Source: Alphaproteobacteria bacterium
Lineage (GTDB): Bacteria; Pseudomonadota; Alphaproteobacteria; SHVP01
Direction: 5' to 3'
NCBI GenBank assembly: GCA_009694165.1
Contig: SHVP01000065.1
Span: 1-13,532 of the forward strand
DNA length: 13,532 nt
Below the pieces are notes generated by a model. That model worked only from the letters and a program-made list of their open reading frames with translations, was not told where the DNA came from and did not search any database. Shown here piece after piece: positions 1 to 6,727 of the stretch; the stretch's first letter is position 1; each line of letters opens with the position of its first letter. Both the position numbers and the translations under genes were made by a program.

Positions 1-360
1 AACACCGCAATCAGCGAAAAAAATGGTCGTTCAGGACGCTCGTGGCGGCAAGCGACGATGATCGCCGTTGATCAACGCACTCAAGATTGCCGCCGTGAGC
101 GCAATCGCCTACTCTGACGCTCGGGACCAGGTTGTATCTGGAGAATCCCAGGTTAACATAAAACGCTGCCAACCCAGCTTCACAAACGGCGTATACAGTG
201 GCCCGACGCAGGGACAGTCAACCGACTTGAAATGGCCGTCAACACACGGAACACTGCCCTCGCCCAACAAAATGGTGAGCCCCGGGAGCCCCAATTGCCT
301 AAACCGCGAATGCCACCCCGGCACGCACGGATCGCCGCCACATCCCAGCGCCGGAAATCG
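1..360. other. Leader region upstream of the acyl-CoA synthetase operon
   Basis: I see no gene I can support here. One frame is open from base 2 to a TGA at 59-61 and ends in a basic tail. It could be the last 19 codons of an upstream + strand gene, but its third positions are only about half G/C, so I do not call it. A weak sigma70-like pair (TTGTAT at 132-137, TAACAT at 154-159, 16 nt spacer) lies in the most AT-rich part and could drive the operon. The match is poor and would occur by chance. If the first gene starts at 232 or 310 rather than 361, this leader is correspondingly shorter. Confidence 0.4.
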
Positions 361-1968
361 GTGGGTGATCTAGCGCAAACACGCGCTAACCACGCGCCGC
401 TGACCCCGGTTTCCTTCCTGGCGCGCAGTGCCGTAGTCTATCCGAACAAGCCGGCAGTCATCCATGGCGAAGTCAGCTATTCCTACGCAACTTTCCATGC
501 GCGCTGCCGGCGGTTGGCATCTGCCTTGAAGCGGCTTGGCATCCGGCGGGGCGAAACGGTCGCGATCATGGCGCCCAACGTGCCGGCCATGTTGGAAGCC
601 CATTATGGCGTGCCCATGGCGGGCGCCGTGCTAAACGCGCTCAATTACCGCCTCGACGCCGCCAGCATCGCGTTCTGCCTGAACCATGGCCGAGCCAAAG
701 TGCTGATCGCCGACCGGGAGTTTTCGGCCGTGGTCGAGCCGGCGCTAGCCATGCTTGGACGCAAGATTGCCGTCATCGACATCGACGACCCACAGCATGT
801 CGGCGGCAAACTCCTGGGCGATATCGACTACGAAGCGTTCCTGCAAACCGGCGATCCGGATTTTCCCGGGCTCCCCCCCCGGGACGAGTGGGACACGATC
901 AGCCTGCTCTACACCTCGGGCACGACCGGCGATCCCAAGGGCGTGGTCTATCACCATCGCGGCGCCTATCTGAACGCGCTGGGCAATGCGCTCACCTTCG
1001 GGCTGACGCCGGATAGCGTCTATCTCTGGACCCTGCCGATGTTCCATTGCAACGGCTGGACCTATACCTGGGCCGTGACGGCCATGGGCGGAACCCATGT
1101 TTGCCTGCGCCGGGTCGATCCGGCCCTGATCTTTCCCGCCATCAAGCGACACCGCGTCACCCATATGTGCGGCGCGCCTGTTGTGCTGACCATGATGATC
1201 CATGCACCGGAGGATACCAAGATTACCTTCGATCATAGGATTGAGCTCGCGACGGGCGGCGCGGCACCGCCATCGGCCGTGATCGAAGGCATGGAGCGCA
1301 TGGGCTTCCGCGTCACCCATCTCTACGGCGCCACCGAATCCTACGGCCCATCCATGGTGTGCGCCTGGCAACCCGAATGGAACGGCCTCAGCTTATCGGA
1401 TCGCGCTGGCCTGATGGCCCGCCAGGGCGTGCGCTATCCAACCCTGGACGATTTGATGGTCGCCGATCCGAAAACGCTGAAACCCGTACCGCGCGATGGC
1501 CGGACCATGGGCGAGATCATGGTGCGCGGCAACACGGTCATGAAGGGTTATCTCGACAAATCCAAGACCACGGCCAAGGCGCTCCGGGGCGGCTGGTACC
1601 ATTCGGGCGATCTCGCGGTCTGGCATCCCGACGGTTATGCCGAGGTCAAGGACCGCTCCAAAGACGTCATCATCTCCGGCGGCGAGAACATCTCAAGCCT
1701 GGAAGTGGAGGAAACGCTGTACAAGCATTCTGCGGTCATGGAGGCCGCCGTAGTGGCGCGACCCGACGAAAAATGGGGCGAAAGTCCGTGCGCCTTCGTC
1801 ACGCTCAAGCCCGGGGCCGTGGCCGTGGCCGACGACATCATCGCCTGGTGCCGCGATCACCTCGCGCGCTTCAAAGTGCCGCGCACCGTGGTGTTTGGGC
1901 CGCTGCCCAAGACGTCTACCGGCAAGATCCAGAAATTCGCGCTGCGCGAACGCGCCCGCGCGCTCTGA
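361..1968 (+). CDS. AMP-forming acyl-CoA synthetase (ANL superfamily)
   Basis: The enzyme activates a carboxylic acid with ATP to an acyl-adenylate and transfers it to CoA, in the cytoplasm. The ANL core motifs are complete. Residue numbers count from the upstream ATG at 232: P-loop YTSGTTGDPKG at 227-237, YGATES at 365-370, YHSGD at 456-460, the hinge DRSKDVIISGGE from 474, and PKTSTGKIQK at 559-568 with catalytic Lys565. The layout matches the medium-chain/methylmercaptopropionate-CoA-ligase-like (DmdB-like) branch, but the substrate cannot be read from sequence. Three starts are possible: ATG 232, ATG 310 and GTG 361. I chose GTG 361 because it has a GGAAA six bases upstream, gives about 535 residues (the usual length) and places the conserved ANHAPLTP segment close to the N-terminus, as in relatives. 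Upstream codons are less GC-biased. First gene of a four-gene operon. It contains an in-frame C8 run at 873-880. Confidence 0.93.
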   Translation: MGDLAQTRANHAPLTPVSFLARSAVVYPNKPAVIHGEVSYSYATFHARCRRLASALKRLGIRRGETVAIMAPNVPAMLEAHYGVPMAGAVLNALNYRLDAASIAFCLNHGRAKVLIADREFSAVVEPALAMLGRKIAVIDIDDPQHVGGKLLGDIDYEAFLQTGDPDFPGLPPRDEWDTISLLYTSGTTGDPKGVVYHHRGAYLNALGNALTFGLTPDSVYLWTLPMFHCNGWTYTWAVTAMGGTHVCLRRVDPALIFPAIKRHRVTHMCGAPVVLTMMIHAPEDTKITFDHRIELATGGAAPPSAVIEGMERMGFRVTHLYGATESYGPSMVCAWQPEWNGLSLSDRAGLMARQGVRYPTLDDLMVADPKTLKPVPRDGRTMGEIMVRGNTVMKGYLDKSKTTAKALRGGWYHSGDLAVWHPDGYAEVKDRSKDVIISGGENISSLEVEETLYKHSAVMEAAVVARPDEKWGESPCAFVTLKPGAVAVADDIIAWCRDHLARFKVPRTVVFGPLPKTSTGKIQKFALRERARAL

Positions 1969-1983
1969 CATCCAGGAGACATC

Positions 1984-2823
1984 ATGTTCGCCCCGAACCT
2001 TCTCAAGGGAAAGACCGTTCTGATCACAGGCGGCGGCACCGGCCTTGGCCGCACCATGGGCGAGCACTTCGTTCAATTGGGCGCGCGCCTGTTCGTGTGC
2101 GGTCGGCGCGAGAAGGTGTTGGCCGACATGGCGGCCGAGGTGAATGCCGCCCATCCCGGTGCCGTTGGCTTCCATCCCTGCGACATTCGCGATGCTGCGG
2201 CGGTCGACGCCATGGTGGATGCCGCCTGGCGCTGGGGACCGCCGGATATCCTGATCAACAATGCCGCCGGCAATTTCATCGCCCGCACCGAGACCTTGAG
2301 CCCGCGCGCGGTCGATGCCGTGCTCAACATCGTGCTGCACGGCACGGCCTATGCCACGCTCGCCTGCGGCAAGCGCTGGATTCGCGACAAGCGCCCGGCC
2401 CATGTCGTCAGCATTGCCACCACCTACGCCTGGACCGGCTCGCCCTATGTGGTGCCCTCCGCCATGGCCAAGGCCGGCGTGGTCGCCATGACGCGCAGCC
2501 TGGCCGCCGAGTGGGGCCGCCACGGCATCCGCCTCAACGCCGTCGCCCCCGGGCCGTTTCCCACGCCGGGCGCCTGGGAGCGGTTGTTGCCGCGTCCCGA
2601 CCTGGCCCACGATTTCGAGACCAAGAACCCGCTGGGCCGGCCGGGCCGGCACGAGGAGCTGGCCAATCTGATGAGCTTCCTCGTCTCCGACATGGCGGGC
2701 TACATTAACGGCGATGTCATCACCATCGATGGCGGCCGCTGGGTGCAGAATGCCGGCTCGTTCAGCTTCCTCGACAAGCTGAGCGAGGCCGATTGGGATG
2801 CGATCAAACCACGGAAGGGCTGA
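1984..2823 (+). CDS. SDR family oxidoreductase, 2,4-dienoyl-CoA reductase type
   Basis: Predicted NADPH-dependent reductase of 2,4-dienoyl-CoA (or a close enoyl-CoA analogue), an auxiliary enzyme of beta-oxidation of unsaturated acyl chains. Of 279 residues, TGGGTGLG at 15-22 is the Rossmann glycine motif, and the CGRR after beta-2 (39-42) fits NADP(H). The usual SDR Tyr-x3-Lys is replaced by Ser159-x3-Lys163, with Tyr148 eleven residues before the Ser and Asn97 in the NNAAGNF segment. As I recall human mitochondrial DECR1, its Asn148, Tyr199, Ser210 and Lys214 have the same spacing (a constant offset of 51), so this is DECR chemistry and not a dead SDR. The segment NAVAPGPFPTPGAW is also DECR-like. 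AGGAG at 1974-1978 supports the start. It follows the synthetase by 15 nt and precedes the next SDR by 6 nt. Confidence 0.92.
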   Translation: MFAPNLLKGKTVLITGGGTGLGRTMGEHFVQLGARLFVCGRREKVLADMAAEVNAAHPGAVGFHPCDIRDAAAVDAMVDAAWRWGPPDILINNAAGNFIARTETLSPRAVDAVLNIVLHGTAYATLACGKRWIRDKRPAHVVSIATTYAWTGSPYVVPSAMAKAGVVAMTRSLAAEWGRHGIRLNAVAPGPFPTPGAWERLLPRPDLAHDFETKNPLGRPGRHEELANLMSFLVSDMAGYINGDVITIDGGRWVQNAGSFSFLDKLSEADWDAIKPRKG

Positions 2824-2829
2824 GTTAAC

Positions 2830-3588
2830 ATGGATATTCGTTTCAACGATAAGACGGTTCTGGTCACCGGCGGCGGCCACGGCTTCGGCCGTGCCATCGC
2901 CCACGCCTTCGCCCAGCGCGGCGCCAAGGTGTGGACCTGCGACATCGACAAGCCCGGCCTGGCCGAAACCAAGAAGACCGCGCCGGGCGCGCTGGAGACG
3001 ACCGAACTCGACATCACCGATCGCGCCGCGCTCGCCGATTACGTCGCCGGCATCACTGCCAAGCGTGGTCGGGTCGATATCCTGGTCAACAACGCCGGCG
3101 GCGTGTGCAACCAGGCCTTCCAACCGCTGGAGCAGGTCACACCCGAGCAGTGGGAGATCGTTTTCAAGGTCAACGTGACCGCCGCCTTTCATTTCTCCCA
3201 GGCGGTCACGCCGGGCATGAAGGCGGCCAAATCAGGCCGCATCGTCAACATCTCCAGCGGCGCGGGGCTACAGGCGAGCTTGACCGGCATTCAGGCCTAT
3301 TGCTCGACCAAGCATGCCCTGGTCGGCTTGACCCGCCAGCTCTGCCACGAACTCGGCCCCTACGGCATCACGGTCAATTCCGTGGCGCCCGGCTTCGTGC
3401 GCACCAACCCGGCGACGGAGCGGCAATGGGCATCCTATGGCGAGGACGGCCAGAAGCGGTTGATCGAGCGCATCGCCGCGCGCCGGCTCGGCTCGGCCGA
3501 CGACATCGCCAACGCCGTGTTGTTCTTCGCCTCCGACTACGCCAACTGGGTCAGCGGGCAGATCCTTCAGGTCAATGGCGGGACATGA
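2830..3588 (+). CDS. Classical SDR family dehydrogenase/reductase
   Basis: A 252-residue classical short-chain dehydrogenase, expected to oxidise or reduce a hydroxy/keto group with a nicotinamide cofactor in the cytoplasm. Motifs seen: TGGGHGFG at 13-20, NNAG at 87-90, Asn115, Ser143, Tyr157 and Lys161, so the Asn-Ser-Tyr-Lys tetrad is complete. The acidic CDID at the end of beta-2 (37-40) points to NAD(H), in contrast to the NADP-type neighbour upstream. In this operon it could be a 3-hydroxyacyl-CoA or secondary-alcohol dehydrogenase, but SDR substrates cannot be assigned from motifs. GGAAGGG lies about 11 nt upstream of the start. Its TGA stop overlaps the ATG of the M20 hydrolase (ATGA), which suggests translational coupling. 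Confidence 0.92.
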   Translation: MDIRFNDKTVLVTGGGHGFGRAIAHAFAQRGAKVWTCDIDKPGLAETKKTAPGALETTELDITDRAALADYVAGITAKRGRVDILVNNAGGVCNQAFQPLEQVTPEQWEIVFKVNVTAAFHFSQAVTPGMKAAKSGRIVNISSGAGLQASLTGIQAYCSTKHALVGLTRQLCHELGPYGITVNSVAPGFVRTNPATERQWASYGEDGQKRLIERIAARRLGSADDIANAVLFFASDYANWVSGQILQVNGGT

Positions 3589-4985
3589 GCGCCGCCCTCG
3601 CCTATCTCGACCGCCACCGCGACCGCATCCTGGCCGAGTTGATCGACTACGTTCGCATCCCCAGCATCAGCGCCGATCCCGCTCATGGCGGCGATATGCG
3701 CCGGGCCGTGGACTTTCTGGCGGCTCATCTCAAGGGTGTCGGGCTGGAGAATGTGGTGGTCTGGGAGACGGAGGGCCATCCCGCCGTCTATGCCAATTGG
3801 TGCCGCACGCCCGGCGCGCCGACCATTCTGGTCTATGGCCACTACGACGTGCAGCCCGCCGCACCCCTGGATGCCTGGACGTCGCCGCCGTTCGAGCCGG
3901 TGGTGCGCGACGGCCGGCTGATCGCGCGCGGCGGTTCCGACAATAAGGGCCCCCATTTCATCCCGATCAAAGTCGCCGAGGCGTTTTTAGCGACCGCAAG
4001 CCGCTTGCCGGTCAATCTCAAACTGCTGATCGAGGGCGAAGAGGAAGTCGGCAGCCGCCATCTGGAGCCGCTGGTCCAAGCCAAACGCGCCGAACTGGCA
4101 GCCGATTTCGTATTGGCCGCCGACGGTGCGCGCTGGCGCGTCGATCTGCCGACCGTCAATGTGGCCAGCCGCGGCGTGATCGCGCTTGAGGCGAGCGTGA
4201 CCACCGCCGATCGCGATCTCCATTCCGGCCGCTATGGCGGCACGATCGCCAACGCCACCCATGCGATGGCGCGCCTGATTGCGGGCTTGCACGATGCGCA
4301 GGGCCGCGTGGCGGTCGCCGGTTTCTATGACGATGTGAAGCCGCCCGATCCGGCGGAGCGCGCCGCCATGGCCAGCATCCCCTTCGACGAAGCCGGCTAC
4401 CTCAAGAATATCGGCGCAACCGTCCCGGTCGGTGAAGCCGGATTCACAACGCTTGAGCGGCAATGGCTGCGCCCCACCCTCGACGTCAACGGCATCTGGG
4501 GCGGCTATACCGGGCCCGGCAGCAAGACCGCGATTCCCGCCCAGGCCCATGCCAAGATTTCCTGCCGGCTGGTGTCCGACCAGCAGCCCGAGCGCATCGT
4601 CGAGCTGATCCGCCGGCACTTGGCAAGCCATTGTCCGCCCGGCGGCCGGGTCGAGCTGCGCTGGGGCGCCCATGGCACGCCCGCCTATGCCATGCCGACA
4701 GACCATCCCGGCCTGACCATCGCCGAGCAGGTGTTGACCGAACTGCACGGCCGGGCGCCGCAACGCGTACGCATCGGCGCGACATTGCCGGTCAGCACCA
4801 TGTTCAAGCGCGTGCTCGGCCTGGACACCATGCTGTTCTCCTTCTCCACCGCAGACGAAGGTTTCCACGGGCCGAACGAATTCTTCCGCCTTCAAGGCCT
4901 GACCGACGGCCTCAAGGCCTGGACGCGCTATTGGGAGATTCTAGGCGGCCTAACACCGGCGCAATTCGATCGCTTCCGGGGTTAG
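3585..4985 (+). CDS. M20 family metallo-hydrolase (dipeptidase/carboxypeptidase type)
   Basis: Predicted di-zinc amidohydrolase or dipeptidase of the M20 family (CNDP/ArgE/DapE relatives), cytoplasmic since no signal peptide is seen. Of 466 residues, metal and catalytic positions are: GHYDVQP with His86 and Asp88; Asp119 in RGGSDNKG (bridging Asp); Glu153/Glu154 in EGEEEVGS (general base and metal ligand); Asp180; His213 in the lid domain (DLHSGRYGG); and His428 in the C-terminal DEGFHGPNEF. All are present, so it should be active. The start is the ATG that overlaps the stop of the preceding SDR by four bases. The same frame is open for 218 codons further upstream, but that part is a shadow of the SDR gene. 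Family members hydrolyse dipeptides, N-acyl or N-carbamoyl amino acids. Here it may free an acid that the operon's acyl-CoA synthetase activates (inference). Confidence 0.93.
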   Translation: MSAALAYLDRHRDRILAELIDYVRIPSISADPAHGGDMRRAVDFLAAHLKGVGLENVVVWETEGHPAVYANWCRTPGAPTILVYGHYDVQPAAPLDAWTSPPFEPVVRDGRLIARGGSDNKGPHFIPIKVAEAFLATASRLPVNLKLLIEGEEEVGSRHLEPLVQAKRAELAADFVLAADGARWRVDLPTVNVASRGVIALEASVTTADRDLHSGRYGGTIANATHAMARLIAGLHDAQGRVAVAGFYDDVKPPDPAERAAMASIPFDEAGYLKNIGATVPVGEAGFTTLERQWLRPTLDVNGIWGGYTGPGSKTAIPAQAHAKISCRLVSDQQPERIVELIRRHLASHCPPGGRVELRWGAHGTPAYAMPTDHPGLTIAEQVLTELHGRAPQRVRIGATLPVSTMFKRVLGLDTMLFSFSTADEGFHGPNEFFRLQGLTDGLKAWTRYWEILGGLTPAQFDRFRG

Positions 4986-5090
4986 GCCGGCGCGACCGGC
5001 AAATTGGTGCGGTCGTGGCCGACGATCTGTCGTGCCACCGGGTCGAACCGATCCCGCGCGCCGATGGTCCAAATCAAGCATGCCAGCGTA
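4982..5090 (-). pseudogene. Possible 3' remnant of a minus-strand gene
   Basis: On the minus strand a frame reads through about 35 codons with strongly G/C-rich third positions (for example GGC CAC GAC CGC ACC) and ends at TAA 4984-4982, overlapping the end of the M20 gene by four bases. The peptide ends LACLIWTIGARDRFDP, then VARQIVGHD, and finishes LPVAPA. Upstream of about 5090 the frame becomes AT-rich and loses coding character, so only a C-terminal stub would remain. I do not recognise the family. A chance open frame is the alternative. The overlap with a converging gene and the codon bias make a decayed convergent neighbour plausible. Confidence 0.3.
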
Positions 5091-5318
5091 TAATTGAGCG
5101 GCTCACTACCGTCGAACTCAACTCTTTGATTCGACGAGAATACTTTCCTCGATGTCATTGGCAGGCTTGCAAAAAATGCTGGCGGACCGACTGGCGGGAT
5201 TTCCAAAAAGTGTTATCATAATCACCTTTTTAACCACCACGCCAACCGCAGCGGGGACCTTGACCATCATCGGTTCCGTCGCGTCGACCGACTATCTTTT
5301 CTAACGAGGCGCGTCAGA
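5091..5318. promoter_or_regulatory. AT-rich intergenic region before the TPR-barrel/FecR unit
   Basis: This 228-base stretch is clearly richer in A/T than its surroundings (for instance the run around 5170-5235) and carries no coding frame I can support. It is the natural place for the promoter of the following two-gene unit. TATCAT at 5213-5218 could serve as a -10 box, but I find no convincing -35 at 16-18 nt, so no promoter is placed precisely. The upstream gene reads toward it, but I see no strong hairpin-plus-T terminator after 4985. A GCCGG/CCGGC pair at 4986-5000 has only a 5-bp stem and no T tract. Confidence 0.3.
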
Positions 5319-6719
5319 ATGGCTTTTAGGGTCCGTGCGCGCGCAAACATCTGCCTAGCGTCGGTTCTTGCCGTTGTCGCCGCGGTGGTTTCATGGGGCG
5401 TCCATGGCGAACCGCGGGCACAAGGTGGAATTCGGCTCCAGCAGATTGCCCAAGCGGCGCAAACGCCAGCGGCGCTCGAACGCGAGCGCGACGAGTTGTT
5501 CGAGCGCACGCTGGCCAATCCGGGCGACCTCGACGTGGCGCTGCGCTACGCTCAAATTTCGGTCGAACTCGACGATCTCGAGGCTGCGGTCGTCGTTTAC
5601 GAGCGGCTGTTGATGATCGACCCCGATCTACCGCGCATCCGCTACGAGTTGGGTTTTCTCTACCACCGCCTCGGTTCGTTCGAACTCGCGCGCGCCTATC
5701 TGACGCGCGCGCTTGCCGGCCGCGACATTCCCATCGATGTGCGCCAGGGTGCGCAGGCGCTCTTGGACGACATCGGTTCGCGCACCCAACCGCATGCGAT
5801 CGCCGGCTCGGTTACCGTCGGTTTCCGCTATCAGACCAACGCCAATGCCGGGCCCGCCTCGGGCACGAGCCGATCGAGCGGCCAAGATACAACTCTGCCC
5901 TCGCGCAATGTGCGGCAGGGCGATTGGAATGCCTTTACCAGCATCGGCGTCCGCCATCGCTACGATTTCGACCGTGCCGACGATGCCGCCATCGACAGCG
6001 TTTTTAATTTGTACGGCGCGCGGCAATTCGTGCACGACGAACTCAATCTATCCAGCACTGAGTTGCGCAGCGGCGTGCGGTTCCGCCCCTTCGAAGCCGA
6101 CCCCGAACTGGTCATCCGCCCCCATCTGCTCGGCGGCGGCAGCATGCTGGAAGACCGGCCCTATACATGGCAAGGCGGTGTCGGGCTCGATCTATCGCGC
6201 CGCATGACCGAGTCTATTTTCGTGGATGCCACCGCCGACTACCGCTATCGCCGTTATTTTAATCACGGTGACAGTCTCACCCGCATCGAGTTGACAGGCT
6301 GGGAAGCGGGCGGCCAGTTGAACGGTCGCTATGTGCTGACACCAAGCCAATCTATCAATGTCGAGGGCGGGTTGCGAAGCACGGATACGCGCCAACGGCA
6401 CAATGACTACACCGATGCCAGCCTGGGCGCCGGCTACACGCTCGCCTTCGATGGCCCCATAGCTCTGATCGACACGCCGTGGACCCTCGTGCTATCGATC
6501 AACCGCAACTGGACCAACTATGTCGGCCCCGACGCCTCGATCGACGCCACGGTCAAGCGCCGAGACCGCCAATGGCAGCTTTCCGGCACGATGAGCGTGC
6601 CGATCACGGCGGAGTGGTCGAGCTATGCGCAGATCACAGCCGCGCGATACACTTCGTCCCTTCCCAACTACGAATACGACAACCTGTCCTCCATCGTCGG
6701 CCTAACGCGCGGATTCTAG
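5319..6719 (+). CDS. TPR plus outer-membrane beta-barrel protein, Slam/DUF560-like
   Basis: This 466-residue protein has a signal peptide (hydrophobic stretch about 10-27, likely cleaved near PRAQ-GG at 35), then helical TPR-like repeats at about 50-155 (LDVALRYAQISVELDDLEAA, then LGFLYHRLGSFELARAYL). From about 163 to the C-terminal Phe it shows amphipathic beta-strands typical of an outer-membrane barrel. The join carries FRYQTNANAGP (169-179), a hallmark I associate with the DUF560/Slam family, in which a periplasmic TPR domain precedes a barrel that exports lipoproteins or soluble cargo (type XI secretion). The final residues GLTRGF* fit recognition by the BAM complex. The ATG at 5319 has GAGG at 5305-5308. 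Only 8 nt separate it from the FecR-domain gene, so that protein is its likely partner or cargo (inference). The alternative is a barrel of unknown role with a TPR plug. Confidence 0.82.
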   Translation: MAFRVRARANICLASVLAVVAAVVSWGVHGEPRAQGGIRLQQIAQAAQTPAALERERDELFERTLANPGDLDVALRYAQISVELDDLEAAVVVYERLLMIDPDLPRIRYELGFLYHRLGSFELARAYLTRALAGRDIPIDVRQGAQALLDDIGSRTQPHAIAGSVTVGFRYQTNANAGPASGTSRSSGQDTTLPSRNVRQGDWNAFTSIGVRHRYDFDRADDAAIDSVFNLYGARQFVHDELNLSSTELRSGVRFRPFEADPELVIRPHLLGGGSMLEDRPYTWQGGVGLDLSRRMTESIFVDATADYRYRRYFNHGDSLTRIELTGWEAGGQLNGRYVLTPSQSINVEGGLRSTDTRQRHNDYTDASLGAGYTLAFDGPIALIDTPWTLVLSINRNWTNYVGPDASIDATVKRRDRQWQLSGTMSVPITAEWSSYAQITAARYTSSLPNYEYDNLSSIVGLTRGF

Positions 6720-6727
6720 AGGCACCC

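Noticed and set aside
2..61. Tail of an upstream + strand gene ending at TGA 59-61
   Set aside because: Only 19 codons with about half G/C third positions, so no support beyond a basic C-terminus.
1693..3192. A 499-codon minus-strand open frame opposite the synthetase and SDR genes
   Set aside because: It is a GC-driven shadow. The + strand carries three clear catalytic-motif proteins there, and the minus translation is low-complexity Gly/Ala/Asp/His-rich with no domain.
3585..4985. Start of the M20 gene at the upstream end of its open frame (2931)
   Set aside because: The 218 extra codons overlap the SDR gene and give an Arg-rich shadow. The family N-terminus fits the ATG at 3585.
4986..5000. 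GCCGG/CCGGC inverted repeat as a terminator after the M20 gene
   Set aside because: The stem is only 5 bp, with no T tract, in a GC-rich context where such pairs are common.
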